A stretch of DNA of 12,273 bases from Chloroflexota bacterium. GTDB lineage: Bacteria > Chloroflexota > Anaerolineae > UBA4142. Below are positions 1-5,860 of the stretch, piece after piece. The position numbers were made by a program, and so were the translations under genes. The first letter of the stretch is position 1. Each line of letters starts with the position of its first letter. The notes beneath the pieces were generated by a model. The model had not been told where the DNA came from and did not search any database. It saw nothing but the letters and a program-made list of their open reading frames with translations. The DNA is taken from the NCBI GenBank assembly GCA_016199405.1, contig JACQGS010000276.1:1-12273 (forward strand), written 5' to 3'.

Positions 1-67
1 CCCCATTGCTATTCTCGCGCGCGGCGACTATAATCGAAACCAATTGGCGCGGCAATTCGTATGTTGA
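1..67 (+). CDS. Possible C-terminal end of an upstream gene
   Basis: Reading from base 2, the frame is open and encodes PIAILARGDYNRNQLARQFV then Cys and a TGA stop at 65-67, 21 bases before the next start. Tails of GT4 glycosyltransferases often look loosely like this (an acidic/aromatic pair, then a helix with L-A-x-x-F), and the GT4 gene later in the window ends in a comparable way. Only about 21 residues are visible, so the family cannot be established. The position and close spacing fit the last codons of the preceding operon gene, but this could equally be chance. Confidence 0.3.
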   Translation, partial: PIAILARGDYNRNQLARQFVC

Positions 68-79
68 ACGATGGTGCGC

Positions 80-84
80 GGAGG
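80..84 (+). promoter_or_regulatory. Shine-Dalgarno site GGAGG that decides the start of the first full gene
   Basis: GGAGG lies four bases before the ATG at 89. It makes ATG 89 a better start than the in-frame ATG at 71, which has no such site upstream. It is the clearest ribosome binding site in the window. Confidence 0.55.
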
Positions 85-88
85 CGCA

Positions 89-973
89 ATGCTCGATCCG
101 GTTTCAACCGCCATTCTTCAATCCATTCAGTACGCCGACCTGTTCGATTATCCGCTCACGCCCGATGAAATTCATCGCTATCTCATCGGCATTCGTACGC
201 CCCGCGCCGAAATTACGCACGCGCTTGACGATCCGGCGCGATTGAACGGCGCGATTGCGCGCGTCGGCGGCTATGTCACCTTGCCGCGCCGCGAGCATCT
301 CGTGGCGGAACGCGCGCGCTTGCGCGCTCACGCGCAAAAACAAATGCCGCGCGCGCGCTTTTATGCGCGCCTCATCGCGCAGTTGCCCTTTGTCCGAATG
401 ATCGCGCTGACCGGCGCGCTCGCGATGCAGAACGCGCGCGATGGCGATATCGACTTGATGATTGTGACCGCGCCGCGACGTTTGTGGCTCACACGCGCGC
501 TCATTATCGCGCTGGTGTACCTTGCCCGCGCGCGCGGCGACAAACTCTGTCCCAACTTTCTCGTTACCGAAAACGCGCTTGAGCTGCGCGAGCGCAATCT
601 CTACACCGCGCACGAAATCGCGCAGATGATTCCATTTTACGGTATGGCAATTTACGCGCGCTTGCGCGCGCTCAACGCGTGGGCGGAAACTTTTCTGCCC
701 AACATGAATCAATGCGACGCGATCTCTGAAATCCAATTGAATCCGCGCAGCGTCTCCCGTGCGCTCAAACGCGTGTCCGAGCGAATGCTTGCCGGTCGCA
801 TGGGCGATGCGCTGGAGCGCTGGGAACGGACGCGCAAGATCGCGAAATTGTCCGCGCAGATTCGCGGCAGCGCGGATGACGCGGCGTTTTCCGCGGATGT
901 TTGTCGCGGCTTTATGAGCGGGCACGGACAACGAATTCTCGCGGAATACGAATCACGCATTACGAATTACTGA
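89..973 (+). CDS. Winged-helix/nucleotidyltransferase-like protein
   Basis: About 294 residues. Residues 15-32 (YADLFDYPLTPDEIHRYL) look like the start of a winged-helix domain. A nucleotidyltransferase-fold signature follows: L-T-G109-A110-L-A, then D120-I-D122 in a strand ending L-M-I-V, matching the family's G-S...D-x-D pattern with the usual serine replaced by alanine. The segment after it (LCPNFLVTENAL, LYTAHEIAQM) resembles uncharacterised 'nucleotidyltransferase domain' proteins I recall from Chloroflexota surface-glycan regions. Two carboxylates that could bind Mg-NTP are present, but no substrate can be named. The start at 89 is chosen for its GGAGG; ATG 71 would add six residues. 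The last eight or so residues (YESRITNY) are encoded by a dispersed repeat, so the native tail has probably been replaced. It is the first full gene of the operon, 40 bases before the radical SAM gene. The fold is fairly sure, the activity is not. Confidence 0.7.
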   Translation: MLDPVSTAILQSIQYADLFDYPLTPDEIHRYLIGIRTPRAEITHALDDPARLNGAIARVGGYVTLPRREHLVAERARLRAHAQKQMPRARFYARLIAQLPFVRMIALTGALAMQNARDGDIDLMIVTAPRRLWLTRALIIALVYLARARGDKLCPNFLVTENALELRERNLYTAHEIAQMIPFYGMAIYARLRALNAWAETFLPNMNQCDAISEIQLNPRSVSRALKRVSERMLAGRMGDALERWERTRKIAKLSAQIRGSADDAAFSADVCRGFMSGHGQRILAEYESRITNY

Positions 974-1010
974 TGACTGGAAACTGGTTACTGAAAACTG
1001 ATTACTGATT
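945..1010 (+). repeat. Dispersed simple-word repeat at a gene junction
   Basis: Two low-complexity stretches are joined here: tacgaatcacgcattacg and following bases (945-970), then an actgg/aaactggttactgaaa-type stretch (975-1010). The 10-mer acgcattacg (955-964) recurs at 3402-3411. The first part encodes the end of the nucleotidyltransferase-like protein and contributes up to its stop; the second fills the gap to the next ATG. The AT content is clearly higher than in the surrounding coding DNA. Confidence 0.7.
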
Positions 1011-1013
1011 CCC

Positions 1014-2522
1014 ATGTCCTCCATCCTCTTCGGTCAATCCTATTACCTGCGCTTCGATCCCAAACTGTTCGCGGCGATGCAGCCCTATCCGCCGCTCGGC
1101 ACGCTGTACGCCGCGAGTTACGCGCGCGCGCGCGGGCACGACGTCGCGGTCTTCGACGCAATGCTTGCCGAGTCGGAAACTGAATGGGAAGACGCACTGG
1201 CTTTGCATCAGCCGCGCGTCGCCGTGCTGTTTGAAGACAATTTCAATTACTTGAGCAAGATGTGTCTCTTGCGAATGCGCGCGGCGGCGTTCGCGATGCT
1301 GCACGCGGCAAAAGCACGCGGCTGCATCGCTGTCGTTTCAGGCGCGGACGCGACCGACAATCTCGCGAAATATTTCGACCACGGCGCGGATTACATCCTG
1401 ATTGGCGAAGGCGAAATCACGCTCGGCGAGTTGCTTGGCGAATTAGAAACAATCGAAAATCATAAGTCGAAAATCGAAAATGTGAAAGGACTTGCTTTCC
1501 GCAATCCAGGCGGCTCCATCACGCGCACTCCGCCGCGCGAATATCTGCGCGAACTCGATATCCTACCCTTCCCCGCGTGGGATTTGATCGACATTGAAAA
1601 ATATCGCCGCGCCTGGAAATCGCGCCACGGCTATTTCTCGCTAAATCTGGCGACAACGCGCGGCTGCCCGTACCATTGCAATTGGTGCGCCAAGCCGGTG
1701 TATGGGCAACGCTACAATTCGCGTTCGCCGGAGAATGTCGTCGCGGAAATCCAAATGCTCAAGGCGAACTACGCACCCGACCATTTAGAGTTCGCGGACG
1801 ACATTTTGGGACTGAAACCAAATTGGCTTGAGAGATTTGCGGATTTGGTTGAAGAAAAAAGCGTGCGCGTTCCGTTCAAATGCCTCGCCCGCGCGGACTT
1901 GCTGACCGATTCGTTTGTCCGCGCGCTCCAACGCGCGGGATGCGCGACGGTTTGGATGGGCGCGGAGTCCGGCTCGCAAAAAATCCTCGATGCAATGGAC
2001 AAGGGACAGCGCGTCGAGCAAATCGTCGCGGCGGCAGCGCGCTTGCATCGCGCCGGCATTCGCGTGGGATTCTTTCTGCAATTCGGTTATCTAGGCGAAG
2101 CACGCGCCGATATTGAACAGACACTGCAAATGATTCGCGATTGCGCGCCGGACGATATTGGCATTTCGGTTTCCTATCCCTTGCCCGGCACAAAATTTTA
2201 CGAGCGCGTGCAAGCCCAGCTCGGCGCGAAGCAAAACTGGAATGACAGCAATGACTTGGCGATGCTTTATCGCGGCGCTTTTTCGCCGGATTTTTACCGC
2301 GTCCTGCATCGCCGCGTCCATGCCGAATTCCGATTCCGGCGCGCGTGGCGTGAACTCGCGCGTGTCGCCGCGCATCCGGCGCGTTGGCGCGCGCAACATG
2401 CGCAGCTTGCCCTAACCTTCCCGCTGAACTTTGCGCGCTGGCAGTTTGCGCGATTTCAATTGAGGATTTTGGAACTGCCAGGCAATCCGCAAACAGCGAC
2501 CGCCGTTGGACTTGCAAGATAG
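1014..2522 (+). CDS. Cobalamin-binding-type radical SAM protein (first of two)
   Basis: A 502-residue protein with the two-domain layout of B12-binding radical SAM enzymes. Residues 1-140 form a Rossmann-like B12-type domain (YPPLGTLYAASYARARGHDV, then a SGAD/IGEGE segment). The radical SAM core begins near residue 200, with the cluster motif C218-P-Y-H-C222-N-W-C225 that binds the [4Fe-4S] cluster and S-adenosylmethionine. GAESGSQKILDAM is the usual glycine-rich SAM-binding strand. The DxHxxG cobalamin ligand motif is not seen, as in many members of this group. Likely reactions are radical methylation or rearrangement of an unactivated carbon; the substrate is unknown. The C-terminus from about 410 is an Arg/Trp-rich helical extension. 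Residues 147-158 (IENHKSKIENVK) are encoded by a dispersed repeat in the linker. The start at ATG 1014 is natural, but no Shine-Dalgarno site is visible. Confidence 0.9.
   Translation: MSSILFGQSYYLRFDPKLFAAMQPYPPLGTLYAASYARARGHDVAVFDAMLAESETEWEDALALHQPRVAVLFEDNFNYLSKMCLLRMRAAAFAMLHAAKARGCIAVVSGADATDNLAKYFDHGADYILIGEGEITLGELLGELETIENHKSKIENVKGLAFRNPGGSITRTPPREYLRELDILPFPAWDLIDIEKYRRAWKSRHGYFSLNLATTRGCPYHCNWCAKPVYGQRYNSRSPENVVAEIQMLKANYAPDHLEFADDILGLKPNWLERFADLVEEKSVRVPFKCLARADLLTDSFVRALQRAGCATVWMGAESGSQKILDAMDKGQRVEQIVAAAARLHRAGIRVGFFLQFGYLGEARADIEQTLQMIRDCAPDDIGISVSYPLPGTKFYERVQAQLGAKQNWNDSNDLAMLYRGAFSPDFYRVLHRRVHAEFRFRRAWRELARVAAHPARWRAQHAQLALTFPLNFARWQFARFQLRILELPGNPQTATAVGLAR
1121..1134 (+). 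other. Alternating (CG)7 tract
   Basis: Fourteen bases of perfect CG alternation inside the radical SAM gene, encoding an Ala-Arg-Ala-Arg stretch. A similar run lies at 11688-11700. Such tracts can adopt Z-DNA under supercoiling, but here they follow from the genome-wide use of GCG and CGC codons. Confidence 0.5.
1450..1484 (+). repeat. In-frame aatcgaaaat-type repeat inside a radical SAM gene
   Basis: The stretch is built from repeated aatcgaaaat/cataagtcgaaaat words, AT-rich in a GC-rich gene. It encodes residues 147-158 (IENHKSKIENVK), in the linker between the B12-type domain and the radical SAM core. The word type and the NHKSKIEN-like translation are familiar from dispersed repeats in Chloroflexota and cyanobacteria (recalled, not searched). 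Confidence 0.65.
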
Positions 2523-2529
2523 GCATCAT

Positions 2530-2563
2530 GTTTTTCTCTGCGTCCTCTGCGTCTCTGCGGTGA
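2530..2563 (+). repeat. ctctgcg-type dispersed repeat carrying a ribosome-binding-like GGTGA
   Basis: The sequence gtttttctctgcgtcctc and its continuation (2530-2553) is repeated in related form at 8432-8454 inside the flippase gene. The repeat ends in GGTGA (2559-2563), which matches part of the consensus GGAGGTGA and sits seven bases before the ATG at 2571. The repeat may therefore supply the ribosome binding site of the methyltransferase gene. Confidence 0.65.
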
Positions 2564-2570
2564 ATTCCCT

Positions 2571-3377
2571 ATGCTCGAACAAATCGCCGACACAGCAAGC
2601 GCGTTTGATTCCGCCGCCAATAATTACGACGGCGCGCTGGGCAACAATGCGCTGATTCAACGAATGCGCGGCAAACTGATCGCCGCGATCCTGCGCGATA
2701 CTCCGCGCGGCGCGCGCCTGCTTGATCTCGGCTGCGGCGCCGGCATTGACGCAGTCGATTTGGCGGCACGCGGCTATCGCATCACCGCGCTCGACTCATC
2801 GTCCGCGATGGTCGAACGCACGCGCGCGCGAATTGCGGCGGCGCAGTTGAAAGAGCAGGTGCAGGCAATTCATTTCGGCATTCACGAACTTGCACAATTA
2901 GATGCCGAGCCGTTCGATGGCATTTATTCAGACCTGGGTCCATTGAATTGCATTCCGGATTTACGGCAAGCAGCGACGCAATGCGCGCGCTTGCTCAAGC
3001 CGCGCGGCAAATTGATCGCCTCGGTGATCGGACGCTATTGCCCGTGGGAAATTGCTTTCTACGCCGCACGCGGCGATTGGCAACGCGCGCGCGTCCGCTG
3101 GTCGCGCGATGCGGCGTCTGTGCCGCTCGGCGGCGAGACGGTCTGGACGCGTTATTACTCGCCGCGCGAATTTTATCGCGGCTTTGAGAACGAATTTGAG
3201 ATGACAGCACTCCGCGCGCTGGCGCTCTTTATGCCGCCGCCGTACCTGATTCACGCGTACGCGCGCGCACCGAAACTATTCGCGCCCCTCCAATTTTTGG
3301 ACGACGCGCTCGGCTCCGCCCCATTGTTGCGAAACACGGGCGATCATTTTTTGATGACGCTGTCGAAACGAGAATGA
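2571..3377 (+). CDS. Class I SAM-dependent methyltransferase
   Basis: A 268-residue protein with the Rossmann methyltransferase fold. Motif I is L51-D52-L53-G54-C55-G56-A57-G58, which binds the SAM amino-acid part. It is followed by ITALDSSSAMVERTRARI (acidic residue of motif II holding the ribose), FDGIYSDLGPLN (motif IV region) and LLKPRGKLIASVIG (the post-IV strand). A specific later part (GRYCPWEIAFYAARGDWQRARVRW) is shared, as far as I recall, with methyltransferases in similar Chloroflexota clusters. The acceptor is unknown; a sugar, lipid or small metabolite is possible. The gene overlaps the next methyltransferase gene by four bases (ATGA), so the two are probably translationally coupled. 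The start at 2571 has GGTGA seven bases upstream, contributed by a repeat. Confidence 0.88.
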   Translation: MLEQIADTASAFDSAANNYDGALGNNALIQRMRGKLIAAILRDTPRGARLLDLGCGAGIDAVDLAARGYRITALDSSSAMVERTRARIAAAQLKEQVQAIHFGIHELAQLDAEPFDGIYSDLGPLNCIPDLRQAATQCARLLKPRGKLIASVIGRYCPWEIAFYAARGDWQRARVRWSRDAASVPLGGETVWTRYYSPREFYRGFENEFEMTALRALALFMPPPYLIHAYARAPKLFAPLQFLDDALGSAPLLRNTGDHFLMTLSKRE

Positions 3378-4249
3378 TTTCAACCGAACTCACTACACAA
3401 TACGCATTACGCAATACTTTTTCCCTCTCCTGCCCTCTTTGTCGCGGGCATGTTATCGCAGAGGAGAATCGCGCACGCTGTCTTCTCTGCGGCACAATTT
3501 ATCCGCGCACAAACGATATCTGGCGATTTCTCCCGTCCGCGCGGCAAGAATTTTTCGCGCCTTTCTTGCAAGAATATCGCGCGACACGCGCAAACGAAAA
3601 GTGGGAAAGTATGGACGGAGAATATTATCGCGCCCTGCCGATCGTGCCGCACGACGATCCGCATCGCGCGATTTGGAAAATCCGCGCGAAACATTTCGCG
3701 CGCTTGCTGCAAATGCTTGGCGATGCCAAGAATTTGCGCGTGCTCGACATCGGCGCGGGAAACGGCTGGCTGTCGAATCAACTCGCCGCGCGCGAACACT
3801 CGGTCGCGGCAGTGGATTTGAACGATGATCGCCGCGATGGGCTAGGCGCGCGTGTCAATTACGCGAACGCATTCGAATGCTATCAAGCCGAATTTGACTG
3901 TCTGCCTTTTTCCGACGCACAGTTTGATTTCGTCATCTTTAACGCGTCACTGCATTACGCGTCGTCACTCACATCATCGCTCGCGGAATCGCAACGCGTG
4001 CTCGCGCCGCGCGGCTCGATCATCATACTCGATTCGCCGTTCTACACGCGACCCGCCGTGAAAAACTTTCTCACGCTTCAACTTCTGCGCGATGCCGCGC
4101 ACGAATTGAATTTAGAAATGCTTCTCGCTTTTGCCGACGATGTCTGGCACAAACTCGCGCGCCGAAAAATTATCGAACTGAAAATCGGCAGGGAGCCGGC
4201 GCATTTTCCAATCATCCGTCTCTTCCAACCTCCAACTTCCAACATCTAA
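3374..4249 (+). CDS. Zinc-ribbon class I methyltransferase
   Basis: A 291-residue protein. Residues 20-40 hold two CxxC pairs (C20-P-L-C23 and C36-L-L-C39), a small zinc ribbon like those at the front of Trm112-like or RlmA-type methyltransferases. The methyltransferase domain follows with motif I V123-L-D-I-G-A-G-N-G131, motif II VAAVDLNDD, and a motif IV region FDFVIFNASLHYA, then RVLAPRGSIIILDSPFY. It is therefore a soluble SAM-dependent methyltransferase; the acceptor is not known. It starts on the ATGA overlap with the previous methyltransferase gene. Residues 6-16 (LTTQYALRNTF), just before the zinc ribbon, are encoded by a dispersed repeat, and the last residues (FQPPTSNI) by another, so both ends of the protein appear remodelled by repeats. 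Confidence 0.88.
   Translation: MISTELTTQYALRNTFSLSCPLCRGHVIAEENRARCLLCGTIYPRTNDIWRFLPSARQEFFAPFLQEYRATRANEKWESMDGEYYRALPIVPHDDPHRAIWKIRAKHFARLLQMLGDAKNLRVLDIGAGNGWLSNQLAAREHSVAAVDLNDDRRDGLGARVNYANAFECYQAEFDCLPFSDAQFDFVIFNASLHYASSLTSSLAESQRVLAPRGSIIILDSPFYTRPAVKNFLTLQLLRDAAHELNLEMLLAFADDVWHKLARRKIIELKIGREPAHFPIIRLFQPPTSNI
3389..3418 (+). repeat. Dispersed acgcattacg-type repeat at the 5' end of a coding region
   Basis: cactacacaatacgcattac and following bases share the exact 10-mer acgcattacg with 955-964. The stretch lies directly after the start codon region and is translated as part of the protein N-terminus, in frame, ahead of the zinc ribbon. Confidence 0.6.
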
Positions 4250-4266
4250 CCTCCAACACCCAACCC
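4220..4266 (+). repeat. ccaacctccaact-type simple repeat at a gene junction
   Basis: A run of tccaac/ctccaac words that are almost free of G. It encodes the last residues of the zinc-ribbon methyltransferase, its TAA stop (4247-4249), and the whole spacer to the ATG at 4267. No Shine-Dalgarno-like sequence is left before the next gene. Confidence 0.7.
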
Positions 4267-5745
4267 ATGCGCCCCAAAATCATTTTCTTCCACCCCGCTA
4301 GCAATTCCGCCGGCAAATGCATTTTGCCGATGTCTTTGCTCGCGCTTGCTACGCTTTTGGAAAACACATACGAGTACATCATCGTGGACGCAAACGCCGA
4401 GCGCGATCCATTGCGCGCGCTCGACGAACTCATCGGCGTACGCGGCTACAACGTGCTCGCCACGACCGTAATGCCGGGACCGCAACTCGCGCAAGCCGTG
4501 CCGATCGCGCGCGAACTCAAGCAACGCTATCCGCATCTCATAAACATCTGGGGCGGCTACTTCCCAACGCAACATACCGACACGGTTTTGAATTCCGATT
4601 ACATTGACTTTGCCATTCGGAGTCAAGGCGAACGCACCTTCATCGAATTATTGCGCGCGCTGGAACGCGGCGGCGATCTCGCGGCAATCCGCGGCTTATC
4701 ATTCAAATGCGGCCGCGCGATCGTGCATAATCCATTGCGCGAACTCGTTTCACCCGAAAATTTTCCGGCGTTCCCGTACCAGCGCATCGATATGCCCCGC
4801 TACCTCAATCGCAACTATATGGGCACGCGCGTCACCGAGCATCATTCCAGTTTCGGCTGTCCGTTCGCCTGCAATTTTTGCGCGGTTGTCGCGATGAGCA
4901 ACCGACGCTGGCTCGCGCAATCGCCGGCGCGTCTGGAATCAACCCTGCGCACGTTGCGCGATGAGTACGGCGCGGATGCGGTGAATTTTCACGATATGGA
5001 TTTTTTTGTTTCGGAGGCGCGCGTCGCGGAATTCGCCGAGCGCATTCGCGATTTTGGAATGCGCTGGTGGGGCTTGGGGCGAATCGACACGCTCATGAAT
5101 TACAAAGAGACGACATGGGAAAAAATGCGCGCGAGCGGCTTGAAAATGATTTTCAGCGGCGCGGAATCCGGCTCGGATGATGTGCTCAAGTTGATGAATA
5201 AGGGCGGCAAGGCGAGCACCCACGCGACGCTCGAATTCGCGAAACGCGCGCGCGCGTACGGCATCGTTCCTGAATTTTCGTTTGTGCTCGGCAATCCGCC
5301 CGATCCGCGGGCAGACATCGACGCGAGCATTCGCTTTATCCGCGAAATCAAGCGCGTCAATCCGGCGACCGAATTTATTTTGTATCTCTACACCCCCGTC
5401 GCGCTCGACGGCGCGCTGTACGACAACGCGCTCCAATCCGGTTTTCAATTTCCGGAATCGCTCGACGAATGGACGACGCCGTTCTGGCGCGAATTCGCGA
5501 CGCGGCGCGAAGGTCGCACGCCATGGATCGATCGCGATACGCAGCGCACCGTGCGCGATTTTGAACGCGTACTCAATGCGTACTATCCAACTATCACCGA
5601 TACGCGGCTCGTCGGTTTGCGCCGCGCGACCTTGCATGCGCTCGCGGCGTGGCGCTATCGCGCGCAAGTTTACGCCGCGCCGTACGAATTGCGCGCGCTC
5701 CAACGCGTGTGGCGATACCAACGACCGGAGACAAGTGGATTTTAG
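4267..5745 (+). CDS. Cobalamin-binding-type radical SAM protein (second of two)
   Basis: A 492-residue protein with the same two-domain layout as the gene at 1014. The N-terminal B12-type domain runs to about residue 140 (PMSLLALATLLE, VDANAERD, NIWGGYFPT, SQGERTF). The radical SAM motif is C198-P-F-A-C202-N-F-C205, and GAESGSDDVLKLMNKGG is the glycine-rich SAM-binding segment. The DxHxxG cobalamin ligand motif is absent. A later part, EFSFVLGNPPDP, is typical of the family. The C-terminal 80 residues are a helical extension without a recognisable motif. It is not a recent copy of the first enzyme: the sequences differ in most places outside the motifs, so two separate reactions, or two steps on one substrate, are likely. 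It starts 17 bases after the previous stop, with no visible ribosome binding site. Confidence 0.9.
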   Translation: MRPKIIFFHPASNSAGKCILPMSLLALATLLENTYEYIIVDANAERDPLRALDELIGVRGYNVLATTVMPGPQLAQAVPIARELKQRYPHLINIWGGYFPTQHTDTVLNSDYIDFAIRSQGERTFIELLRALERGGDLAAIRGLSFKCGRAIVHNPLRELVSPENFPAFPYQRIDMPRYLNRNYMGTRVTEHHSSFGCPFACNFCAVVAMSNRRWLAQSPARLESTLRTLRDEYGADAVNFHDMDFFVSEARVAEFAERIRDFGMRWWGLGRIDTLMNYKETTWEKMRASGLKMIFSGAESGSDDVLKLMNKGGKASTHATLEFAKRARAYGIVPEFSFVLGNPPDPRADIDASIRFIREIKRVNPATEFILYLYTPVALDGALYDNALQSGFQFPESLDEWTTPFWREFATRREGRTPWIDRDTQRTVRDFERVLNAYYPTITDTRLVGLRRATLHALAAWRYRAQVYAAPYELRALQRVWRYQRPETSGF

Positions 5746-5752
5746 TCTTCAC

Positions 5753-5860
5753 CGTCATTGCGAGCGAAGCGAAGCAATCTCCACACTACATTTGGCAAAC
5801 CAATCGCTGACCGCGCGGTTTTGGGGACTGCTTCGCTCCCTGCGGTCGCTCGCAATGACG
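5753..5860 (+). repeat. Imperfect palindromic dispersed element
   Basis: The left end cgtcattgcgagcga (5753-5767) is the exact reverse complement of 5846-5860. Further in, agcgaagca on the left pairs with tgcttcgct on the right, the right arm carrying eight extra bases. The 12-mer gctcgcaatgac (5848-5859) and a gg(g)attgcttcg-like word recur inside the flippase gene. This is the layout of small non-coding palindromic repeats (MITE-like or REP-like) found in many copies in some genomes. It fills nearly all of the 109-base gap between two genes and contains the ATG (5855) proposed as the next start. Confidence 0.8.

Noticed and set aside
6..245. 79-codon plus-strand frame overlapping the first gene
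   Set aside because: No ribosome binding site and no domain-like sequence; the competing frame with GGAGG and conserved motifs is the gene.
104..931. 275-codon open frame on the minus strand opposite the nucleotidyltransferase-like gene
   Set aside because: It is a shadow of a GCG/CGC-rich gene: composition is Arg/Ala-heavy with no recognisable domain, and the plus-strand gene has clear motifs.
945..1010. Short repeats as a CRISPR array
   Set aside because: The units are only a few bases long, imperfect, without regular spacers or nearby cas genes.
4939..5721. 260-codon minus-strand open frame opposite the second radical SAM gene
   Set aside because: The plus strand carries conserved radical SAM sequence throughout; the antisense frame is a codon-bias artefact.
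5282..5854. Upstream extension of the small methyltransferase frame
   Set aside because: It is a second frame of the radical SAM gene plus the palindromic repeat, with Arg/Ser-rich nonsense sequence.
5753..5860. Palindrome as an intrinsic terminator
   Set aside because: No T-run follows the right arm, the operon continues directly, and related sequence is present inside a coding region.
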